DNA of 6,387 bases. Origin: Anaerolineales bacterium. GTDB lineage: Bacteria > Chloroflexota > Anaerolineae > Anaerolineales > Villigracilaceae. Of the stretch, positions 1-5,299 are shown piece by piece. Position 1 is the first letter of the stretch. Each line of letters opens with the position of its first letter. The translations under genes and the position numbers were made by a program. The stretch is from the NCBI GenBank assembly GCA_015489255.1, contig WGAD01000279.1, forward strand, positions 1 to 6,387, given 5' to 3'. Below the pieces are notes generated by a model. That model worked only from the letters and a program-made list of their open reading frames with translations, was not told where the DNA came from and searched no databases.

Positions 1-29
1 GGCTTTTTCTATTGCTGGCGCGCCCCTGG

Positions 30-47
30 GTCAACGGGGCGGTTGAC
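30..47. repeat. Short inverted repeat over the -35 region
   Basis: GTCAAC (30-35) and GTTGAC (42-47) form perfect 6-bp arms around a 6-nt spacer. The right arm includes most of the -35 hexamer TTGACA. It could be a secondary operator, but 6-bp arms can easily arise by chance in G+C-rich DNA. The rest of positions 1-42 shows no gene I can support; it is probably the end of an upstream intergenic region. Confidence 0.25.
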
Positions 48-71
48 AATCGTCCGGTTTTACCATATACT
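43..71 (+). promoter_or_regulatory. Sigma70-type promoter of the feo operon
   Basis: TTGACA (43-48) is a perfect -35 hexamer. TATACT (66-71) is a one-mismatch -10 hexamer. The spacer is exactly 17 nt. The transcription start should lie near position 78, giving a 5' leader of about 27 nt before the ATG at 105. The -10 element and the start site are inside the palindrome at 67-98, so a bound repressor would directly block RNA polymerase. Confidence 0.88.
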
Positions 72-98
72 CTATTTAGTCTAGACTAAATAGAGTAT
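67..98. promoter_or_regulatory. Perfect 32-bp palindromic operator, DtxR/MntR type
   Basis: The half-site ATACTCTATTTAGTCT (67-82) is followed without a gap by its exact reverse complement (83-98): 16 of 16 pairs match. The core TTTAGTCTAGACTAAA has the A/T-flanked dyad style of DtxR/IdeR/MntR operators. It overlaps the -10 hexamer and the predicted start, and lies just upstream of a DtxR-family gene. Autorepression by the 105-776 product is therefore the simplest reading. At 32 bp it is long enough for two dimers on opposite faces, as known for DtxR/IdeR; that stoichiometry is inference. Confidence 0.85.
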
Positions 99-104
99 TT
101 CCTT

Positions 105-776
105 ATGCAAAAAACCAGTCCGCCCGTCCAGGATTACCTGAAAACCATCTACGAATTGACCCGTGAGGGGCGTCCGGCCAGCACCAACGCCATCGCCGAG
201 CGGCTGCGCCTGCAGCCGGCCTCGGTAACCGGCATGTTGCAGCGTCTGGCCGCCCGCCAACCGCCGCTGGTCACCTACCGCAAGCGTCACGGCGTGCAAC
301 TAACGCCCGCCGGGCGGCGCGTGGCGCTGGAGGTCATCCGTCACCACCGCTTGCTGGAAACCTTCCTGGTGGAAAAACTGGGATTCCGTTGGGACGAGGT
401 GCACGAAGAGGCCTGCCGCCTGGAGCACGTCATCTCCGAGCGCATGGAAGAGCGCATTGCCGCCGTCCTGGGCGACCCGCTCTTCGATCCGCACGGGGCG
501 CCCATTCCGCGCGCCGATCTCACCCTGCCGCAGCGGGAAGAACTGCCTCTGACGCAGGTCCCGGGCGGCAGCCGCATCCGCATTTTGCGCGTACCCGATG
601 ACGATCCGGCGCTGCTGCGCCGCCTGGACGCCTTGCAGCTGCGCCCAGGGACAGAAGCCCGCATCCGGACGCAGTCGCCGCTGGAGGCCGTCGTCACGTT
701 GGAGGTCGCCGGTCGGCCCCCGATCCCCCTCGGGTATCCGGTGGGGGCGCTGGTTTTCGTGGAGGTGCTTTCATGA
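105..776 (+). CDS. DtxR/IdeR-family metal-dependent transcriptional repressor with C-terminal SH3/FeoA-like domain
   Basis: This is a cytosolic metal-sensing repressor of 223 aa, similar in length to DtxR and IdeR. Residues 8-75 are the winged helix-turn-helix, with recognition helix near PASVTGMLQRL (38-48) and wing near 56-66. Residues 76-140 are the metal-binding dimerization domain. About 145-223 is an SH3/FeoA-like domain. Aligned by eye to DtxR H79/E83/H98/C102/E105/H106, all ligands are present as H81, E85, H100, C104, E107 and H108. Position 10 is Asp, as in MntR D8, rather than the Met of DtxR, so Fe(II) versus Mn(II) preference is uncertain. The ATG follows the promoter and palindrome; the Shine-Dalgarno is weak (AGAG at 92-95). 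The stop overlaps the next start (ATGA). The likely role is repression of its own feo operon under metal-replete conditions. Confidence 0.92.
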   Translation: MQKTSPPVQDYLKTIYELTREGRPASTNAIAERLRLQPASVTGMLQRLAARQPPLVTYRKRHGVQLTPAGRRVALEVIRHHRLLETFLVEKLGFRWDEVHEEACRLEHVISERMEERIAAVLGDPLFDPHGAPIPRADLTLPQREELPLTQVPGGSRIRILRVPDDDPALLRRLDALQLRPGTEARIRTQSPLEAVVTLEVAGRPPIPLGYPVGALVFVEVLS

Positions 777-1789
777 CATCCTGGTTGTTCTTCTTTCTCT
801 TGCTGGCGCTTTTGGCCGCGCCGCGCGTGGGGCTATATGCTTTATGGCAGGCCCGCCGCGCAGAACGCGCCCGCGAGCAAGTGGAAGATGCCCTCAAATA
901 CCTGCTCGACCACGAACAGGCCGGGCTGCACGTCACCACGGCAGCCCTGGCTGGCGCGCTGCGCCTTTCTCCTGCCCGGGCCGCCCGGCTTGCCGACCGC
1001 ATGGCTGCCCAGGGGTTGCTGGAATTCCGTGGCCCCGCCCTGCATCTGACCCCGGACGGTGAACGCTGGGCAATGGACGTGCTCCGCGCCCACCGCCTGT
1101 GGGAACGTTACCTGGCCGACGAGGCCCGCATGCCCCTGGAGAAAATCCACCGGGAAGCCCACCGCCGGGAACACACCCTGACCGCCGAACAGCTGGACGC
1201 CCTGGACGCCGCTCTCGGTTACCCGCAATTCGACCCCCACGGCGATCCCATCCCCCGCCCGGGCCGCCCTCCTGCCGAGCGCGGACAGCCAGCTACTTCC
1301 TGGCCACCCGATACGGCTGGCCGCATCATCCACCTGGAAGATGAACCGCCGCTGGCCTATCAGCAGATCCTGGCCGCCGGCCTGCAACTGGGGCAAATCG
1401 TCCGCGTGCTGGAACGCACGCCGGAACGGCTGGTGCTCAGCGACGGCCAAAACGAATACCGCCTGGCCCCGGCCGTGGCCGCCAATATCTTCCTGGCGCC
1501 CGCGCACGATGCCCGGCCACTGCCGGCTGGCGTGCAGCCGCTGCACCTCCTGCCCCACGGCCAACCGGCGGAGATCGTCGCCATTGACGAGCGCATCCAG
1601 GGGTTCACCCGCCGCCGCTTCCTGGACCTGGGCCTGACGCCCGGCACGCGCATCGTCCCCGCCCTGGAGAACTTTTTCCGCGAGCCGCGCGCCTACCGCG
1701 TGCGCGGCACGTTGATCGCCCTGCGCAACGACCAGGCCGCTCACATCCTCGTCCGGCCTTTGAACGCTGAGGAGGCATCCGATGAATGA
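773..1789 (+). CDS. Membrane-anchored DtxR-like protein with C-terminal FeoA domain
   Basis: This is a 338-aa fusion. Residues 4-25 are a hydrophobic N-terminal segment (with R18 inside) followed by an Arg-rich stretch (28-34). This predicts a single anchor with the rest in the cytosol. Residues 37-98 resemble a DtxR winged helix. Residues 99-161 resemble the DtxR dimerization domain and share the FDPHGxPIPR motif with the upstream protein. Metal ligands are kept as H107, E111, H126, E133 and H134, but the Cys position is H130; D39 matches D10 of the neighbour. About 182-243 is a first SH3/FeoA-like domain. About 256-333 is a convincing FeoA domain with RRRFLDLGLTPGT (280-292). GGAGG (761-765) sits 7 nt before the ATG. 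No separate feoA exists here, so this protein probably supplies FeoA to FeoB. Whether it still binds DNA is unknown; it could instead be a membrane iron sensor or FeoB modulator. Confidence 0.85.
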   Translation: MTSWLFFFLLLALLAAPRVGLYALWQARRAERAREQVEDALKYLLDHEQAGLHVTTAALAGALRLSPARAARLADRMAAQGLLEFRGPALHLTPDGERWAMDVLRAHRLWERYLADEARMPLEKIHREAHRREHTLTAEQLDALDAALGYPQFDPHGDPIPRPGRPPAERGQPATSWPPDTAGRIIHLEDEPPLAYQQILAAGLQLGQIVRVLERTPERLVLSDGQNEYRLAPAVAANIFLAPAHDARPLPAGVQPLHLLPHGQPAEIVAIDERIQGFTRRRFLDLGLTPGTRIVPALENFFREPRAYRVRGTLIALRNDQAAHILVRPLNAEEASDE

Positions 1790-2594
1790 CCACTGCGCTA
1801 CCTGCGCCGCTTTCAACCAGCTGGAACAAATGGGGCTGACGCTGGACGATTTCGACCGCGTCGTCGCCCTGGCAGGCAACCCTAACACCGGCAAATCGAC
1901 CCTCTTCAACGCCCTGACCGGCCTCAAACAACACACCGGCAACTGGCCCGGCAAGACGGTCACTCGCGCCGAAGGCGGTTTTGAATTCAACGGCGTGCGC
2001 TACAAACTGGTCGATCTGCCCGGCACCTATTCGCTGCTTTCGGCCTCTCAGGATGAAGAAGTCGCCCGCGATTTCATCCTCTTCGGCCAGCCGGATTGCG
2101 TCATCGTGGTCACCGACGCCACCGCCCTGGAACGCAACCTGAACCTGGTGCTCCAGGTGTTGGAAATCACCGACAAGGTGGTGGTCGCCGTCAACATGAT
2201 GGACGAAGCCCGCCGAAAAGGGTTAGATGTGGACCCCCGCGCCCTCGCGCGTGACCTGGGCGTGCCCGCCGTCCCCATTTCGGCGCGCACCGGCGAGGGG
2301 CTGTCGGCGCTGCTGCGCACCATGGCCGAGGTGATCGAGGGACAGATCCGCACCCAACCCCGCCGCGTCCACGGGACCCCCGCCTTCCAGCGGGCAGTGG
2401 CCGAGCTGGCCGCCGAAATCGAGGCCGCCATCCCGGGCATTCCCAACGCCCGCTGGGTGGCCATCCGCCTGCTCGATGGGGATGAACGCGTCCGCCAGGC
2501 GCTGCTGAACGACGAGTTCCCCCAATTGATCGCCCGCCAACGCCAGGCAGATGTGCGCTTTAGCAACAAAATTTCCCTGGAAGGGAGGCAGTGA
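1782..2594 (+). CDS. feoB: FeoB small GTPase subunit (G domain plus most of GDI domain)
   Basis: This is the soluble GTPase half of the ferrous-iron transporter, 270 aa, encoded separately from the membrane half. All G motifs are visible: G1 GNPNTGKST (32-40), switch I with the FeoB-typical HTGNWPGKTV (51-60), G3 DLPG (78-81), G4 NMMD (138-141) and G5 SARTGEG (167-173). Residues from about 180 on are helical and match the GDP-dissociation-inhibitor region. The protein stops before the linker helix and membrane core. An unusual N-terminal C5-x-x-C8 precedes the G domain. GGAGG (1771-1775) is 6 nt before the ATG, which overlaps the upstream stop by 8 nt, implying translational coupling. It should act at the cytosolic face with the product of 2596-3981. 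Confidence 0.94.
   Translation: MNDHCATCAAFNQLEQMGLTLDDFDRVVALAGNPNTGKSTLFNALTGLKQHTGNWPGKTVTRAEGGFEFNGVRYKLVDLPGTYSLLSASQDEEVARDFILFGQPDCVIVVTDATALERNLNLVLQVLEITDKVVVAVNMMDEARRKGLDVDPRALARDLGVPAVPISARTGEGLSALLRTMAEVIEGQIRTQPRRVHGTPAFQRAVAELAAEIEAAIPGIPNARWVAIRLLDGDERVRQALLNDEFPQLIARQRQADVRFSNKISLEGRQ
2582..2588 (+). promoter_or_regulatory. Shine-Dalgarno that fixes the FeoB membrane-subunit start
   Basis: AGGGAGG lies within the last codons of the GTPase gene, 7 nt before the ATG at 2596. It makes 2596 the natural start rather than the in-frame ATG at 2551, which is deep inside the GTPase gene and has no such site. It also supports independent initiation of the second FeoB half. Confidence 0.85.
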
Positions 2595-2595
2595 A

Positions 2596-3981
2596 ATGAC
2601 TCAGGCCGAACAAATCCTGAAAAAAGCCGACCGCTTACGGCGCGAACTGCCGCGCAACTTCCGCGATGAAATGGTGCAATCCCTGTACGATGAAGCGGAG
2701 CGCATCGCCCGCCGCGCCGTCCAGGAACGGGAAGGACGCAGTTACGACCTCGATCAGAAGATCGACCGCATCGTCACCTCGCCGATATTTGGCCTGCCCA
2801 TCATGCTGCTGCTGCTGGCGCTGGTCATCTGGATCACGGTCATCGGCGCCAATTATCCTTCGGAATGGCTGGCAAACGGGCTTTTCTGGTTCGAAAACCA
2901 GGCCGCCACCCTCTTCGAACGCTGGGGCGCTCCCTGGTGGCTGACCGGCTTCCTCTGGCATGGCGTGTACCGCGGCCTGGCCTGGGTGGTCAGCGTGATG
3001 CTGCCGCCGATGGCAATTTTCTTCCCCCTGTTCACCTTCCTGGAAGACCTGGGCTACCTGCCACGAGTGGCCTTCAACATGGACTGGCTCTTCAAAAAGG
3101 CTGGCGCACACGGCAAGCAATCGCTGACCATGGCCATGGGGTTCGGCTGCAACGCTGCCGGGGTGGTCGCCACGCGCATCATCGATTCGCCGCGCGAACG
3201 CCTGATCGCCATCCTGACGAACAACTTCGTTCCCTGCAACGGGCGCTTCCCCACCCTGATCATGCTGGGAACCATTTTCGTGGCCGCCAACTTCCCGCCG
3301 GCGCTCACTTCCTTCGTGGCCGCCGGTTCCGTCGTTGCCATCGTCATGATCGGCGTCTTCTTCACCTTGCTCATCTCCTGGCTGCTCTCGCGCACCGTCC
3401 TCAAGGGCGAGGCTTCGGCCTTTACGCTGGAGCTGCCCCCATACCGCCGGCCCAACCTGGGACGCATCCTGTACACTTCGCTCATCGATCGCACCATTTT
3501 CGTTCTCTGGCGCGCCATCACCACCGCCGCGCCCGCGGGCGCGGTGATCTGGCTGCTGGCCAATATCTCCGTCGGCGGCGTCAGCCTGGCGCAACACATC
3601 GCCGGTTTTCTCGATCCCCTCGGCTGGCTCATCGGCCTCGACGGGGTGATCTTGCTGGCTTATATCATCGCCATTCCGGCCAACGAAATCGTCGTTCCCA
3701 CCATGCTGATGGTGTACCTGGGAACCGGCATGATGATCGACCTGCCCTGGGATCAGTTGGGCGTCATCCTGGTGGAACAACACGGCTGGACGCTGCTCAC
3801 CGCCATCAACCTGATGCTCTTTGCCCTGTTGCACAACCCCTGCGCCACCACCATCCTGACCATTTACAAGGAAACCGGCAGCAAAAAATGGGCGACTTTC
3901 AGCGTGGTGATCACCCTGGGGACGGCCTTCCTGGTAACTTTTTTGACGGCCTCCCTGGCCCGCGCGTTCGGCTGGGTTTGA
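2596..3981 (+). CDS. feoB: FeoB membrane permease subunit (Gate domains, ferrous iron transport)
   Basis: This 461-aa polytopic protein is the Fe(II)-conducting half of FeoB. Residues 1-60 are charged and helical and correspond to the end of the GDI region plus the linker leading to the membrane core; the stretch DLDQKIDRIVTSPIFGLPIM (51-70) is typical of FeoB entering its first membrane helix. Gate signatures are present: MGFGCN (181-186), PCNGRFP (213-219) and NPC (414-416), including the cysteines C185, C214 and C416 proposed to line the iron path. Many hydrophobic segments follow to the C-terminus. It has no G domain, so it must work with the separate GTPase one base upstream. No terminator follows the stop, so some read-through into selD is possible. 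Confidence 0.95.
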   Translation: MTQAEQILKKADRLRRELPRNFRDEMVQSLYDEAERIARRAVQEREGRSYDLDQKIDRIVTSPIFGLPIMLLLLALVIWITVIGANYPSEWLANGLFWFENQAATLFERWGAPWWLTGFLWHGVYRGLAWVVSVMLPPMAIFFPLFTFLEDLGYLPRVAFNMDWLFKKAGAHGKQSLTMAMGFGCNAAGVVATRIIDSPRERLIAILTNNFVPCNGRFPTLIMLGTIFVAANFPPALTSFVAAGSVVAIVMIGVFFTLLISWLLSRTVLKGEASAFTLELPPYRRPNLGRILYTSLIDRTIFVLWRAITTAAPAGAVIWLLANISVGGVSLAQHIAGFLDPLGWLIGLDGVILLAYIIAIPANEIVVPTMLMVYLGTGMMIDLPWDQLGVILVEQHGWTLLTAINLMLFALLHNPCATTILTIYKETGSKKWATFSVVITLGTAFLVTFLTASLARAFGWV

Positions 3982-4001
3982 CTTGCTCTCTCCCCGCAAG
4001 T
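3981..4001. repeat. Inverted repeat in the selD promoter
   Basis: ACTTGC (3981-3986) and GCAAGT (3996-4001) are perfect 6-bp arms around a 9-nt spacer. They cover the -35 hexamer and most of the -35/-10 spacer. No T-run follows, so this is not an intrinsic terminator for the feo operon. It could be a repressor site for selD; support is limited to symmetry and position. Confidence 0.35.
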
Positions 4002-4011
4002 GAACTATAAT
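3983..4011 (+). promoter_or_regulatory. Promoter of selD, predicted near-leaderless
   Basis: TATAAT (4006-4011) is a perfect -10 hexamer. TTGCTC (3983-3988) is a partial -35 at a 17-nt spacing. The start would fall at about 4017-4020, at or just before the ATG at 4020. No Shine-Dalgarno sequence precedes that ATG, which fits a leaderless or nearly leaderless mRNA. Confidence 0.7.
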
Positions 4012-4019
4012 TTCCCGCC

Positions 4020-5096
4020 ATGAGCCAAACGGAAAACCCCCATCTGCCCAACGGCAAACAAATCCGCCTGACTTCTCTTTCGTCTTGCGCCGGCTGAGCA
4101 TCCAAACTAAGCGCGGAAGCGCTGGCGCAGGTCCTGCGCCCCATCCATAACCTGTTTCAGGCCGAGGCATACCCCGATCTGCTGGTCGGCCTCGGCTCGC
4201 CGGATGATGCCGCCGTCTGGCGGCTGGATGACGAACGCGCGCTGGTCGTCACCCTGGATTACTTCACCCCGGTGGTCGATACGCCCTACGAATACGGCGC
4301 GATCGCCGCGGCCAACAGCCTGTCGGACGTTTACGCCATGGGCGGGCGGCCCTTCCTGGCACTGAACGTCGCCAACCTGCCGCCGGATCTGCCGCCGGAA
4401 TACAGCGCCGAAATCCTGCGCGGCGGCGCAGAAAAAGCTCGCGAGGCGGGCGTGGTGGTGGCGGGCGGCCACACCGTGCAAGACAAAGAACCCAAATACG
4501 GCCTGGTCGTGCTGGGTTTTGTGCACCCGAGCGAGATGATGAGCAAGGCCGGCGCCCGCCCCGGCGACCGGCTGCTCCTGAGCAAGCCGCTGGGGTTTGG
4601 CACCACCACCACCGCGCTCAAACAAGGCAAAGCCGCCGCCGAAGACGTGGAAGAAGTCATCGGCTGGATGACCCGCCTGAACCGCGATGCCAGCCGCCTG
4701 GCCGTGGAATTTGGTGTCCGCGGCGCCACCGACGTGACCGGTTTCAGCCTGCTGGGTCACGGCTGCGAAATGGCCGCCGCATCCGGCGTCGGGTTGCGCC
4801 TGCGCTTCTCCCGCATCCCCTTCCTGAAAAACGCTTTCCGCTACGCCGAGGCGTGGATCTTCCCCGGCGGCAGCCACGACAACAAACTCTACTTCGGCGA
4901 CCAGGTCGCTTTTGCCCCCGAAATCAAAGAGCACCTGCAAATGCTGCTTTTCGATGCTCAAACCAGCGGCGGCCTGCTACTCGCCGTCCCGCCCGAAAAA
5001 AGCGCCGCCATGCTGCAGGCCGCCCGCTCACAGGGCGTTCCGCTTTGGGAAATTGGCGAAGTGACGGAAGGAAACGGCATCGAAGTGCTGCCCTGA
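4020..5096 (+). CDS. selD: Selenide, water dikinase SelD containing selenocysteine (in-frame TGA at codon 26)
   Basis: SelD makes selenophosphate from selenide and ATP, the selenium donor for selenocysteine and selenouridine. Read through one TGA, the ORF encodes 358 aa, close to the 347 aa of E. coli SelD. Around it the protein reads RLTSLSSCAGU-ASK; the TGA aligns exactly with the catalytic C17 of E. coli, and K29 with the essential K20. Family motifs follow: DDAAV (62-66), NSLSDVYAMGGRP (99-111), DVTGF (238-242) and DAQTSGG (312-318). A TAA in the same frame at 4008-4010 leaves ATG 4020 as the only credible start. A caller that treats TGA as stop would begin near the GTG at 4272 and lose the catalytic N-terminus. 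The host should therefore also have selA, selB and selC, which are not in this window. An intrinsic terminator follows at 5150-5180. Confidence 0.93.
4095..4097 (+). other. selD: Selenocysteine codon (TGA) of selD
   Basis: This in-frame TGA is codon 26 counted from ATG 4020. Homology to SelD continues on both sides with no frame change, and the codon falls on the catalytic Cys/Sec position of the family. That makes recoding far more likely than a nonsense mutation. Confidence 0.92.
4110..4140 (+). promoter_or_regulatory. Putative bacterial SECIS element (two adjoining hairpins)
   Basis: Hairpin 1 pairs AGCGC (4110-4114) with GCGCT (4119-4123) around a GGAA loop. Hairpin 2 pairs GGCGCAG (4124-4130) with CTGCGCC (4134-4140) around GTC. 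The loops begin 17 and 33 nt after the TGA, both inside the roughly 16-37-nt window I recall for bacterial SECIS, and both loops start with G. Hairpin 2 carries GCAGGTCCTGC, very like the GCAGGTCTGC apex bound by SelB in E. coli fdhF. Which one is used cannot be settled from sequence; hairpin 2 has the better resemblance, hairpin 1 the more usual distance. Confidence 0.72.
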
Positions 5097-5107
5097 ACGC
5101 CCGTCTG

Positions 5108-5116
5108 TGGTACAAT
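5108..5116 (+). promoter_or_regulatory. Extended -10 promoter upstream of the helicase leader
   Basis: TGG directly followed by TACAAT (5111-5116) is an extended -10 (TGn) element with a one-mismatch hexamer. No good -35 hexamer exists at a 16-18-nt spacing, which the TG extension can compensate. The start would be near 5123, upstream of the terminator at 5150-5180. I see no better promoter between that terminator and the helicase ATG. Confidence 0.5.
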
Positions 5117-5149
5117 CACAACCGCCAATCCGGTTTTGGAGTTTCCATC

Positions 5150-5180
5150 GCGTTCCGGTTTGTCCCGGAACGCTTTTTTT
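5150..5180 (+). terminator. Rho-independent terminator between selD and the helicase gene
   Basis: GCGTTCCGG (5150-5158) pairs perfectly with CCGGAACGC (5165-5173): 9 bp and a 6-nt loop, followed at once by seven T (5174-5180). It starts 53 nt after the selD stop codon and would end the selD transcript. If the TACAAT promoter is real, it also sits in the 5' leader of the helicase mRNA and could act as an attenuator or yield a short RNA of about 58 nt. No convincing antiterminator pairing was seen. Confidence 0.9.
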
Positions 5181-5207
5181 GCCGCAGAAAGGCTCGTGCT
5201 GTTTTGG

Positions 5208-5268
5208 GATGGGTCGCTCTGCGAGAGAGACGGTCGTCGCCCGCGAGGGCTGCGGCCTGGGACCCGTC
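5208..5268 (+). promoter_or_regulatory. Structured leader RNA (predicted three-way junction) before the helicase gene
   Basis: An 8-bp outer stem pairs 5208-5215 (GATGGGTC) with 5261-5268 (GACCCGTC), including one G-U. It encloses a small hairpin, 5217-5220 with 5224-5227, and a long hairpin, 5232-5242 with 5247-5257. The long hairpin has ten pairs (two G-U), one C-U mismatch and a GCGA (GNRA-type) tetraloop. The structure ends 18 nt before the helicase Shine-Dalgarno AGGAG (5287-5291). I do not recognise it as a named riboswitch. It may be a cis-regulatory leader; pairing in G+C-rich sequence can also be fortuitous. Confidence 0.5.
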
Positions 5269-5299
5269 AGAACCAAAATTACAGGCAGGAGACTTTCTC

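Noticed and set aside
21..41. Hairpin CGCCCC/GGGGCG as a terminator of an upstream gene
   Set aside because: No T-run follows on the + strand, and the minus strand has A-rich, not T-rich, sequence after it.
773..850. Cleaved signal peptide on the DtxR-FeoA protein
   Set aside because: There is no clear signal-peptidase site, Arg18 interrupts the segment, and Arg residues follow it. All downstream domains are of cytosolic type, so an uncleaved anchor with a cytosolic C-terminus fits better.
842..1990. Long minus-strand ORF of 382 aa
   Set aside because: It lies antisense to the DtxR-FeoA and FeoB GTPase genes, whose protein families are clear. Its composition is that of a G+C-rich shadow frame with no recognisable domain.
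2551..2595. Upstream ATG at 2551 as start of the FeoB permease
   Set aside because: It would overlap the GTPase gene by 44 nt and lacks a Shine-Dalgarno. ATG 2596 has AGGGAGG at 7 nt and gives a sensible N-terminus.
2582..2598. Programmed +1 frameshift (prfB-like: SD-like AGGGAGG followed by CAG TGA) fusing the two FeoB halves
   Set aside because: The same AGGGAGG is ideally spaced for the ATG at 2596. There is no CTT-TGA type slippery codon, and split FeoB genes are known elsewhere. Not excluded by experiment.
3978..3983. TTGACT as -35 of the selD promoter
   Set aside because: It is 22 nt from the TATAAT, too far for sigma70. TTGCTC at 3983-3988 gives a 17-nt spacer.
2635..4170. Minus-strand ORF of 511 aa
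   Set aside because: It is antisense to the FeoB permease and the start of selD. The translation is low-complexity and rich in Gly, Gln, His and Asp, with no family motif.
4107..4961. Minus-strand ORF of 284 aa
   Set aside because: It is antisense to selD, which has clear family motifs; shadow of codon bias.
4272..5096. SelD starting at GTG 4272
   Set aside because: It would lack the catalytic loop and the DDAAV region. Homology clearly continues upstream through the TGA to ATG 4020.
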